Shown here one piece after another: positions 55,541 to 64,000 of a DNA stretch of 64,000 nucleotides. Source of the DNA: Megascapheus bottae (Eukaryota; Chordata; Mammalia; Rodentia; Geomyidae); the NCBI GenBank assembly GCA_024803745.1, contig JANJXV010000002.1, positions 37,531,001 to 37,595,000 of the forward strand. Direction: 5' to 3'. The notes below the pieces were generated by a model, which had not been told where the DNA came from, ran no database searches, and worked only from the letters and a program-made list of their open reading frames with translations. The position numbers and the translations under genes were made by a program. Each line of letters begins with the position of its first letter. Positions within the stretch are counted from its first letter, which is position 1.

Positions 55541-57335
55541 ACTTGCATCATGCTGTGATTCAAATAATAAAGACAAAATAATGACAATCTTTTACATGCA
55601 ATGCTTTCTGGATCCTAACTGTTACTGTATTTCAGTGACGAATATACTGGAAGAAACAACCATTTTGGCAGTACCTACTGTGCACTGAATGTTCTGCAGG
55701 TACCCTCTTGAATGCTTGAAGCAATCCTAAAGAAGCTGTGCTCTTAGCCACTGGAATGACTGCCTTTAAATTTTGTCTGTGATTAGTGTCAGTTTTAAAC
55801 ATCATCTGTCCCTCAAGCTTAAAATTGTGCTCTTTTGAAATTAGAACTGAACTTTCCAATTCCCAGTTTTCCAGCTGCTTTTGGCTTCTCTGTTCTCCCT
55901 TCAAAGATCTCTTGTAGTGGTTCCAGATGTCAAACATCAGTTCTCCCAGAGCCAGGGGTAAAAAACTTAGCCATCTAGAATGGCTAAGGCTGTTGACAAT
56001 TATTGAGACCAACTTCCTTAAATTTGAATGGTTTTCCTTTAAAAGTCAGACATTTCCAAGAAATACTTGGTATACCCTGTGTCAAAGCAAAAGACAGAAA
56101 TGATAATTGACAATGTCTTTCATCTTACCCTGCATGATATCACGCCAGCTGCTCTACTCCTATAATTCAAAATGTAATAATACATGCATTTTTGACTTGC
56201 CTTGAATGTGTATGTCAACAGTGACATTAGCTTTAACTATATCTCCCTGTCCATTCTGCCCTCCTCCCACCTCACCTGACATAAGAATTTATTATGTCAG
56301 AAAAATGTGCCTTTTTCTTTAAACCGTAACGGTGAGTATTTTCTAGACATGTAAAAGAACTGGAAATGATACAGCAAAGTTTATACTGACTCAGAAAAAA
56401 ATCAATCAGATCGATACAACATCTTTTACAAAGAGTTAATGGCCAATTGAGCTTTTATAATAATTTTACCTTCGGTATGCATTTTTAAAAGTAGGATAAG
56501 GTGAGATCAACCCTTTGCAAGGTGGAGCCAAACTTCCTCACTGCTAGAATCTCATGCTATCACACACTAGTATTCCTTTACTTAAGAGTGGCATTATTCA
56601 CTTTAAGAAAACATGTCTTTCTTCTTTGGCTTGGGAGCTTGTGGTGTACTAAACAACAGCAAATAAATCTCCCCCACCTCCATGCTTTCTCTTCTTTCTC
56701 CCCACTGCGTGGCCTTTTCTGAATGATAACTTTTTTTTGAGCCTGAGAATTGTGGTGAATCATTATGAGTCTTTGCCAAAACAGAACACACAGACAAAAC
56801 AACCGCCTTGCACTGACCCCACTGCTGCTGTTGTTTCTATAGCACACAGTGTTGCTTAGAATGTTTTCATTTTAGGAATCTTGACTCACACCTTGATTTC
56901 CAGAAAGTCTATAGATGGCTGCATAACTAAGCAGGTGAAAGACTGAACAGGCAATGAAAATGGCCATCAGAGAGCTCCATGATGCTCTTGGTGCGTGAAG
57001 GTCACGCAACGAACTTATGTGGGGCCACACTTATCCCTGCTGAACTCATCTATGTGCAGAAATAACCGTGGGCATTTGGAAACACTGAAATCCTGCATGT
57101 CTTCAAAGAGTCAAAGGAGTCAGCAGGGTTTTTCCCAACTAACTTAACTACTGATGTGACAGCTCCAAGGTGACGAAGTATGTTAGTTGGAGGGGAAAAA
57201 CAATAGCACTTCTTCTTCTAGGTAGAATATCTCTTTAACTTGGAGGCTGTAGCCAAGTGAAACCATGTACAAGGGCTGATTGATAGCTTTAGGTATGTTC
57301 TGTAGAGGAAACTGGGAAGATCTGATGGTGTGCAG
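55541..57335. other. Intron 1 sequence, nothing recognised
   Basis: 1.8 kb repeat-poor; only short chance frames. Confidence 0.4.

Positions 57336-57338
<3 letters not shown>

Positions 57339-57372
<34 letters not shown>
57339..57372. repeat. (CA)n microsatellite
   Basis: About 17 units. Confidence 0.95.
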
Positions 57373-57374
<2 letters not shown>

Positions 57375-57475
57375 CTAACATAGAAACCTAATCTACTTTG
57401 ATTCAGTATTTGGGTGTAAAAGGAACATTCCAACCAGAAAGAGAGAAATATAATGGGAGGTCAAAAAATCAGACT

Positions 57476-57718
57476 TGCCTGGTGTCAGCGGAACACCACT
57501 GTAATCCTAGGTACTCTGGAGACTGAGACCTGAGAATCGAGGTTTAAAGCCAGCCTAGATAGGAAAGTCCATGAGACACTTATCTCTAGTTAACCACCCA
57601 GAAAAGCTAGAAGTGGAGTTTTGGTTTAAATGTAGACACTCGCCTTGAATACAAAAAAGCTCAGGGACAGCATCCAGGCCCTAGGTTCAAGCCCTATGAC
57701 TGGAATGCTTGCATGCTT
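57476..57718 (+). repeat. SINE-B
   Basis: The head is 'cctggtgtcagcggaacacc', then the junction and a right monomer ending 'ttcaagccctatgactgg'. Confidence 0.8.
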
Positions 57719-57728
57719 GTACACACAT

Positions 57729-57730
<2 letters not shown>

Positions 57731-57767
<37 letters not shown>
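57731..57767. repeat. (CA)n microsatellite at a SINE tail
   Basis: It starts within 15 bp of the SINE-B 3' end. Confidence 0.95.
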
Positions 57768-57768
<1 letters not shown>

Positions 57769-59100
57769 CAGACTTGTGCTTTCCAGGTCTGAGAAATCAG
57801 AAGTTAGCACAGAGGAAAGGAGTTGTTCATTTGAAAGAGAAATGGGGATGGCTATATGCCTGTCATTCTTCCAGCCCCGGTGAGCTCTGGTAATAAAGAT
57901 GCCATCATATCCTTTCATATGGGAGTTTCCAGGGCATTTCTCTTATGGCCTTCCTGTGATGGAGGAATTCCTTATAGGAGAAAGTCCTGGCAACAGATGA
58001 GGTCTTAAACTTCTACCCCCTGTTACCAACTTCGGTCTCTCTTTCCATTCCTCTCATTCTCCTGCCCCTCCAAAACCTCTTCAAGGTAATCATGACTAGA
58101 GAAAATGGATTTTTCCAGAGTAAGTGGGAGAGTTGTTTCTTTCTTTTCCCTGGCAAGGACTCAGCTTCTGCAGCTAATGAGGCAGAAGGCATCAATAGGA
58201 AGAGAAAAATAAGAATTCGCTTTGCCAGTGTTGCTTAGTTACCCCATCAACATTCTTTTGTGGCCCAGCTGCATTCTGTCTGCATATTTTATAGTGCATT
58301 TATGTTGTTGCTAAAAAAATCAATCTATGAAGCAGAAAATATGGAAAGCACACGGAGCCTGTCAATTTTCTTCTGTTTATTTGGAGTTCCGTTTTTCTTT
58401 TTTTGATTGTCCTTTTTATTCCTAAGCCAAATGACATGCTGAAGGCATCACATCAGGATCCAAATTGGTGTGCTGAATTGTTGCATTAAAAAAAAAAGTT
58501 CAAACCAACCACAAAACTGGACATCCAGTTGGAAACTTTTCATAGATAGGAGCCAAATTTTAATTAACACTGTGTCCTTAGTGCCTAAGCTTGAATCTGC
58601 TAAAAAAAAAAAAAAAGGCCTTTGTGAAATGGTTTTTTGATTGAACAAGCAATTGGTTTCAAATATTTACAATTCATCACATTAAATGTGCATAGAGTTT
58701 CTAGTAGGAGGAGCAAAACTTCTAACTTGTTTTCTTTCTGGATGCTGGACAAGGAGAGAGAGTAACCACTGTGTCATTTTATTCAGTCCAAGAGATTTCC
58801 ATGCATATATCTGTCGTGGATGATAGCAACTGCTCTTTGGGGTCTCCTTGGTGTTGTGCTGTCTGGAGCAAAAGACTTGGGCAGTGTCCCCACCTGTCAA
58901 TGAGTTTGTCCTCATTCTTTTCCCCATAGACAGGCATACTCAACTGACAACTCTGTTTATGAAGCAATCTGTTGACAAAATAACAAGTGCAAGTGTACTT
59001 ACTCATTCCTTTACTCAGCCAGGAAGGTATCTCCAACCCAAAGCTTCTCGCTTTGAGAATCTGCATGTCTAACATACTCTTTTAGATTTATTCTCGATAC
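57768..59100. other. Intron 1 sequence, nothing recognised
   Basis: A-runs at 58487-58496 and 58603-58616. No gene or named repeat. Confidence 0.4.
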
Positions 59101-59107
59101 TTATCAT

Positions 59108-59165
59108 GTTGTCCATGTACCAGTACATTCAGCATCACCTGAAGTTTGTGAGAAATGCAGACTTT
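59108..59165 (+). repeat. Possible MER5-type hAT-Charlie fragment
   Basis: 'cattcagcatcacctgaagtttgtgagaaatgcagac' type order matches 'cagcatcacctgggagcttgttagaaatgcag' of MER5 elements over about 45 bp. Confidence 0.45.
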
Positions 59166-60445
59166 TGCCAGGTCAATAGCTTACATGTGATCTCTGACTA
59201 ATTATTTCATCCCACTGATCCTCAGTGTCTTTGTATATAACATGACCACAACTGGATCTGGAGCACAGAAAACCTTAATAAATGATGGCCAAGAAGAGCA
59301 GACTCCAGACTTGGTTGAAAATGATGATCTTTCCCTTGGGGAAGATTGTTATACAGGGGTATATGAGAAGGTAATCTTCAGGCTGGTTAATAATAAATGC
59401 CTGTCTAGTTCAAGAGACCAGGTTCAAGTCAAGCTTTAACATGTATTGAAAAATTTGCATCCATTACTGCAAGATGGAGGGTTTGCTTTGCATATTTTAT
59501 CTTATTCACCCTTGGAGAGGAATTAACTCATCTCACGTGAGACAGACTGATTGATGATAGCCACGAGAACCTGGCACAGGTTTGGCATCCATGCACGGGA
59601 CACTGCAAGCCATGGTGAAACCGCAGAATTAATAGTCATGTAAGTGATAAAAGAAGACTGCTCTGAGTGTGGGTACTGATGATGCCCTTGTTAGTGGGGT
59701 AACAGAAGAGCATGTCTTCTTCCCAAGAGCATGTCTTCTTGCCCAAAACATGGTAGGTAGCGGATAAGATCTAACTGCTTCACTATGAGCTGTTAAGAGG
59801 GACTATGGTCTGTTAAAAAGAAAAAATGTCCTTGTCATTACTTCTCCATCTCCTCAACCTCTAGCTTGAATTTTTATTTTGGAAATGCCCTTTTAAGGCC
59901 TTCAATTTTCTTAAGCCTTTTTCCAAGACTATAGTTTGGGGAAGGTATTCTTTGGAACCATTGATTGTCTCCCTAATGTTCCTTTAAGTCTTGCTGGGCT
60001 TGGGTGTTGATATCCTTGCAGGTGGTGTTCCAAAGTGCCCTGGAGTGTGACTGCCACAGAGGGTCAGAGAGTGCTTTTTCACAAAGACTTCTTTCTGGGG
60101 ATAGGGGGTGCTCCCACGTGCTCACAAAACCAATGCCATGTGAGAGAGAAAAGAAAGAACCACCTCCCCAAGACAGCATTTCAGTGAAAGCCTATTAGAC
60201 AAAGGATAGAGTTTAAGAGGTTGTGAGATGGCAGAATTATAGGGAGATGGGAAGAGGCACTCAACCACAAGACCAGCAGTTCTGAGCCGTAGAACAGAAG
60301 CCGTAGAAAGAAAACAAAATGTCTCGGGATTTCTTTCTTTTTTCTTTTGCTTTAAGAATTTAAGGCTGAATACACTATCAGGTTATGTTCAAGTATAGAA
60401 CTGTAGAATGGTAGAAGTCCTAGGTGAGAGGGAAAATGATCCAAG
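59166..60445. other. Intron 1 sequence, nothing recognised
   Basis: No signature seen apart from a doubled 'gagcatgtcttctt' word (59709-59742). Confidence 0.4.
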
Positions 60446-60448
60446 TAA

Positions 60449-60690
60449 TTTTTTTTTCTTTTGGTCTGCCATGGGGCTTTGAACTTAGGGCCTAGACACT
60501 GTCCCAGAGCTTTTTGCTCAAGACTAGCACTCTACCACTTTGATCCACAGCTCCACTTCCTGTTTTTTTTTTTTATGGTGATAATGGTCTCAGAGATTTT
60601 CCGGCTTGGGCTGGCTTTGAACAGCCATCCTCAGATCTCAGCTTCATGAGGAGCTCAGGTTATAGGCCGGAGCCACTGGCACCCAACCCA
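60449..60690 (-). repeat. SINE-B
   Basis: Right monomer, junction (with a T-run expansion at 60564-60573) and head ending in 'gggttgggtgccagtggctc' on the - strand. Confidence 0.82.
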
Positions 60691-60892
60691 AGTACTTTTA
60701 AAAACACCCCCGATGATTGTTTTGAATTTGGCCTTAGCTGTTGGCTCACTTGATTAGAGTTTGACCTCAGTGGTCAGTTATCTCCTGCATTGAGGTCACA
60801 GGACACAGTCATTCTCTATAGAACATTGGAATTACCACCAAAACGATTTGGAAGTTGGATGTTTAAAGACAAGAAAGATGGAGCTCTGGGTA

Positions 60893-61102
60893 AAAGGATA
60901 TTCATGGGATATCTGTAATTCTAGCTACTTGGGAAGTGGAGATGGAGGAGTCATGTTTCATGCAGCCCTGCCAAAAACCATGACACATTATCTGAAAAAA
61001 AGAACTAAAGCCAAAAATATTGGGGGTGCGGCTAAAAAATGGTAAAGTGCCTACTTAGCAAGCACAAGGTTCTGAATTCAAACCTTAGTCCTCCAGATAC
61101 AT
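60893..61102 (+). repeat. Worn SINE-B
   Basis: 'tctgtaattctagctacttg' head and 'gggtgcggctaaaaaatggt' right monomer. Confidence 0.6.
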
Positions 61103-61377
61103 GGAGGGGGTGGGGAGTGAACTTATGAACCATCAGGAAAGGTAATTTGAGAAGCATTACTTTTTAGAACATAAGATCATAGCGTGAGAGCATTGGCTAG
61201 ATTTCAACAACTCAGCCCCCTGCTAGCTATCAGATCTTATGAGGCCAATAATTATATTCTTAGAGATCTAGAGGAAGTCATGCTGGCTATAAGTCTACTA
61301 TCGTAATTCTACACATTCCACCACACTTCTGTGAAGTTCAAATAAGATATTAGAGAGTATTCAAACTTTCGAGGTAG

Positions 61378-61545
61378 CATCGTCCAGTGGTAGCCACTAG
61401 GAATGTGTGGTTATTTAAGCCCAAATGAACTAAAATGAACTAAAATGTAAATCCAGTTCTTTAATCGGACTGACCACACTCAAGTACTCAGTAAACATGT
61501 GGCCAGTGGGTACCATATTATCCAAGGAATGTGCAGAACAACAGT
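61378..61545 (+). repeat. hAT-type MITE (non-autonomous DNA transposon)
   Basis: It is built as an imperfect palindrome: 'agtggtagccactaggaatg' near one end and 'catgtggccagtgggtacca' near the other. The AT-rich centre ('aaatgaactaaaatgaac') matches a widespread mammalian element with 'agccacatgtggctatttaaattt'. The exact MER name is not assigned. Confidence 0.6.
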
Positions 61546-61879
61546 CTCAGAATGTTACTTAGGGAATGATATTAAGGACATCACAGGTGGCTTATTAGAG
61601 TGGTAACAAATTCTATCACAGTTGGAGATCTTTAGGAAAGGAACCAGAGTTCACTCATTCAAGTTATCTTAAGTAAAAAATAATCAGTGTTACTTGAATA
61701 ATGCGGGGCGGGGGACGACACAAATGGATCCCAAAGATAGCTAGCACAGTTTGGCTTCAACAACAATTTCAGAAAGAGACCTTTTGTTTTTGTTGTCTCT
61801 TTTTCTCTTAGTTTCCATCCCATTTCCACGCTCTCACCATTTTTCACTGGATATCAGCTGTCATCACCCACACTCCCAC

Positions 61880-62035
61880 TTTCCCTTCCTTCCCCTTTCC
61901 TCCTCTCCCTCCCATTTCCTTCCTTTCCCTCCTTTCTCCTCTCTCTTTCCTTCCTTCTCCTCTCTCTCCCTTCCCTCTCCCCTATCTTCTCCTCCCTTCC
62001 CCTTCCTCTTTCCTCCTCTCCCTTCCCCCCTCAGT
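61880..62035. repeat. Polypyrimidine (CCTTT/CTCCC)n tract
   Basis: About 155 bases almost purely C and T; Ser/Pro/Phe-rich translation only. Confidence 0.9.
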
Positions 62036-62520
62036 ACTATGAACCAGCTTTCTCAACTTGACTGCACAAGGTCCATAGGGGAAGGGTCCATACAGGATTA
62101 TTTCTTGGATCATGTGCAGCAAAAGCTGTTTCTGATTCTCATTAAGTCACCCTGCTGTGTCAGCTACCCCTGCTTCCTTTATGCTTTGGACTCCTAGAGC
62201 AGTGGCCTTGTGCTACACTCACCCACTCCCACTCAGGGGAAGCACTAATCACGTGTGGGATAGGACTGGATCATTGGTCAACATTCATCATTCGCACTTT
62301 GCCAAGACCCATGGAGCTTAGGAGCACACAGAGAGGTGCCAGCATAGGTTTGATAGTGGCTATAAAGAAAGCAAGTGTGATGCCTTTTCTTCTTTAGGCA
62401 TTTGCACGGCTCACACAACCCAGTGCAGGGTTGCACAACAATGGTTTAAACTCCATATACATTCACCTGGAAGAGAATGGCCCTGCCAGGACTGCAAGGT
62501 GGAAATCTAGCCTAAGCCTT
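62036..62520. other. End of intron 1, nothing recognised
   Basis: No repeat or exon signature seen. Confidence 0.4.
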
Positions 62521-62531
62521 TGTCATTTCTT

Positions 62532-62593
62532 TTTTTTTCTCTTTATTATAATGAATAGAAGGGTTACAGTTATATTCGCCAGATAGTAGGTGC
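62532..62593 (-). mobile_element. Very short L1 3' tail with 11-bp TSD
   Basis: Only about 60 bp of the younger L1 3' UTR ('gaatagaagggttacagtta', 'cgccagatagtaggtgc') was inserted. Duplications tgtcatttctt lie at 62521-62531 and 62594-62604. It ends 59 bp before the MOB3B exon acceptor. Confidence 0.85.
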
Positions 62594-62620
62594 TGTCATT
62601 TCTTAAATACAAACTAAGCA

Positions 62621-62652
62621 TTCACCAGCTCCCTTTTCTCTTCTGCCTTTAG
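62621..62652 (+). other. MOB3B: Splice acceptor of the MOB3B first coding exon
   Basis: The pyrimidine-rich 'ctcccttttctcttctgcct' run followed by ttAG (AG at 62651-62652) is a strong acceptor. Exon sequence would start at 62653. Confidence 0.75.
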
Positions 62653-62849
62653 GAGGAACATGAGATTCCCTTGGAGAGCTTTCAGGAAGAAGACAGAAGG
62701 GGCAGCTTAAAAGACATTAAAAGCTGCAGGCTGAAAGACTGGGGCCCGCGGGTTGGCAGTGGAAAACTCTATTGAGCTGTAATCTCTCATTGAAAAGTTC
62801 CCAGTGCCTTTTTACTTCCTGTAAAAGGAAGGAAGAAAAGGAGGAGACC
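62653..62849 (+). other. MOB3B: MOB3B 5' untranslated part of exon, with one uORF
   Basis: 197 bases precede the MOB3B ATG. They contain exactly one upstream ATG, at 62660, opening a 16-codon frame that stops at TAA 62708-62710, so it is not in conflict with the main frame. An in-frame open stretch extends upstream of the main ATG back to a TTG at 62772, but it has no ATG and no conservation expectation, so it is not used as a start. Confidence 0.65.
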
Positions 62850-63267
62850 ATGTCCATAGCCCTGAAGCAGGTGTTCAACAAGGACAAGACCTTCCGGCCC
62901 AAGAGAAAATTTGAACCTGGCACACAGAGGTTTGAGCTGCACAAAAGGGCTCAGGCATCCCTCAACTCAGGGGTGGACTTGAAAGCGGCTGTGCAGCTGC
63001 CAAGCGGGGAGGACCAGAATGACTGGGTGGCAGTGCACGTGGTGGACTTCTTCAATCGGATCAACCTCATCTATGGCACCATCTGTGAGTTCTGCACGGA
63101 GCAGACCTGCCCTGTGATGTCCGGGGGCCCCAAATATGAGTATCGGTGGCAGGATGACCTCAAGTATAAGAAACCAACTGCACTGCCTGCTCCCCAGTAC
63201 ATGAATCTTCTTATGGATTGGATTGAGGTCCAGATCAATAATGAGGACATTTTCCCCACCTGTGTGG
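62850..63267 (+). CDS. MOB3B: MOB kinase activator 3B, N-terminal coding exon (partial)
   Basis: This exon encodes residues 1-139 and the first base of codon 140 of a Mob1/phocein family protein of about 216 residues. MOB proteins are small adaptors and co-activators of NDR/LATS-type kinases; MOB3 members are the less understood class. The start [20 protein letters not shown], preceded by accATG with A at -3, is characteristic of MOB3. The family motif [14 protein letters not shown] lies at residues 80-93, and its Cys82 and Cys87 correspond to the two zinc-binding cysteines of MOB1; the matching histidines lie in a later exon outside the window. KYEYRWQD (95-102) and [12 protein letters not shown] (113-124) are further Mob landmarks. 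MOB3B is preferred over MOB3A and MOB3C because of the adjoining IFNK and the residue pattern. The frame continues past the donor for some 18 codons of intron only by chance. Confidence 0.93.
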
Positions 63268-63273
63268 GTAAGT
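63265..63273 (+). other. MOB3B: Splice donor of the MOB3B first coding exon
   Basis: TGG|GTAAGT with GT at 63268-63269 is a near-perfect donor. The cut falls after base 1 of codon 140 (Gly), the position expected if the next exon continues the Mob domain. Confidence 0.9.
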
Positions 63274-64000
63274 TTTGTTTTCAGTCATACCTATCCCTTT
63301 TATCACCCTCAACCAAGCTCAGATAGTCTGCAGAAGGTGATCCCGAATGGCTAGAATCTCTGTAAATGCTGGATAACACCTATGTTGATATTTCCCAAAA
63401 TTCTGCCAGTCACATATCTGCTATTTTTCTTTATAGTTAAGAATCCCATTGAAATGGGGAAAAAAGGTCACTTGTAGACTATGTATAAGTGCTGTAACGA
63501 ACCCTACTAGTGCATGTACTCATGCTTGGGATATAGATTTGCTCTTGTTGGCTTTCTTAGGACTTGGGTACAAATCCTCACAGTTAGTTATCCTGGAGAT
63601 AGATCATCGAATCTGTTTATCTGTGTGTCTGCCTATCATAATCCATGGATTATTACAGGGAAAAAAACAAATGAGGGTTCTGGGGTAATGAAAAAGAAAT
63701 CCTGGCATTTTCCTCTCTCTGTCCCTGTCTCTTTCTGTCTCTGCCTGTCTGTCAGGCTCCCCCCACCCCCGCCCAGCTTTCTTATTATTAATTCCAGGCT
63801 TCATGGTTAACTTTTACTCTTACGGAGCTGCTGAACCTACTGGAACATGTGGAATGCAAATGCTTTGGGTTGCTTTGTGCTGCAGGCCACAAACCACAAG
63901 AGGAAGGACCCGACTTTTTCTACCTCTGACATTTCTTTATGTTGCCAACTATTGGCAATCTGCACTAACAAGATGAGTTTAGAACTCATTGCTTTATGCC
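63268..64000 (+). other. MOB3B: Start of MOB3B intron 2
   Basis: No further exon before the window ends. 63715-63760 is CT-rich (ctctctgt words). A SINE-like word 'ggcttcatggtt' near the end is too short to call. Confidence 0.6.

Noticed and set aside
58779..59075. Overlapping frames of 74-98 codons on both strands
   Set aside because: No motif, no splice context and no homology that I recognise.
61751..62197. 148-codon Ser/Pro/Phe-rich frame
   Set aside because: Produced by the CT-rich tract; low complexity.
62772..62849. Upstream extension of the MOB3B frame by 26 codons
   Set aside because: It begins with TTG rather than ATG, and MOB3 proteins begin at MSIALKQ; the accATG at 62850 is the better start.

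Overview
This is a mammalian nuclear genome window dominated by interspersed repeats. It shows the C9orf72-side end of the MOB3B locus. Two protein-coding genes are well supported. MOB3B (MOB kinase activator 3B) runs on the + strand: a CpG-island promoter region lies at about 2.2-4.2 kb and the first coding exon at 62.65-63.27 kb. IFNK (interferon kappa) is a complete 201-codon frame without an intron on the - strand at 7946-8551. It lies inside the roughly 60 kb first intron of MOB3B, the same nested, opposite-strand arrangement known at human 9p21.

The repeats point to a rodent. Two abundant SINE types, about 200-240 bp each, share a right-hand ID/tRNA-like monomer. One type (called SINE-A here) is a dimer of two tRNA-like units with recognisable pol III A and B boxes. 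The other (SINE-B) has a B1/7SL-like head joined to that same right monomer. This B1+ID style, with additional single ID elements, suggests a castorimorph rodent, most likely a heteromyid (kangaroo rat or pocket mouse). That assignment rests on recalled repeat character, not a search.

Layout: 1-2.2 kb is upstream flank with an old MLT1 LTR and two SINEs. 2.2-4.2 kb is the CpG island and probable MOB3B exon 1. 4.2-7.9 kb is early intron 1 with microsatellites and SINEs. 7.9-8.8 kb holds IFNK, a TATA box and IRF-type sites. 8.8-62.6 kb is the rest of intron 1, filled with SINEs, MIRs, two MLT1 LTRs in the window overall, several L1 fragments (including a nested L1 block at 42.5-46.5 kb), an LTR-like inverted pair at 36-37 kb, many microsatellites and apparently unique sequence. 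62.65-63.27 kb is the first coding exon, and the remainder is the start of intron 2.

I found no further protein-coding genes, tRNA or rRNA genes, CRISPR arrays or operons. Most open frames are random, repeat-derived or microsatellite translations. Exon 1 limits, transcription starts and repeat family names are inferences; the IFNK frame, the MOB3B coding exon with its splice sites, and the target-site duplications around many SINEs and L1 tails can be read directly.
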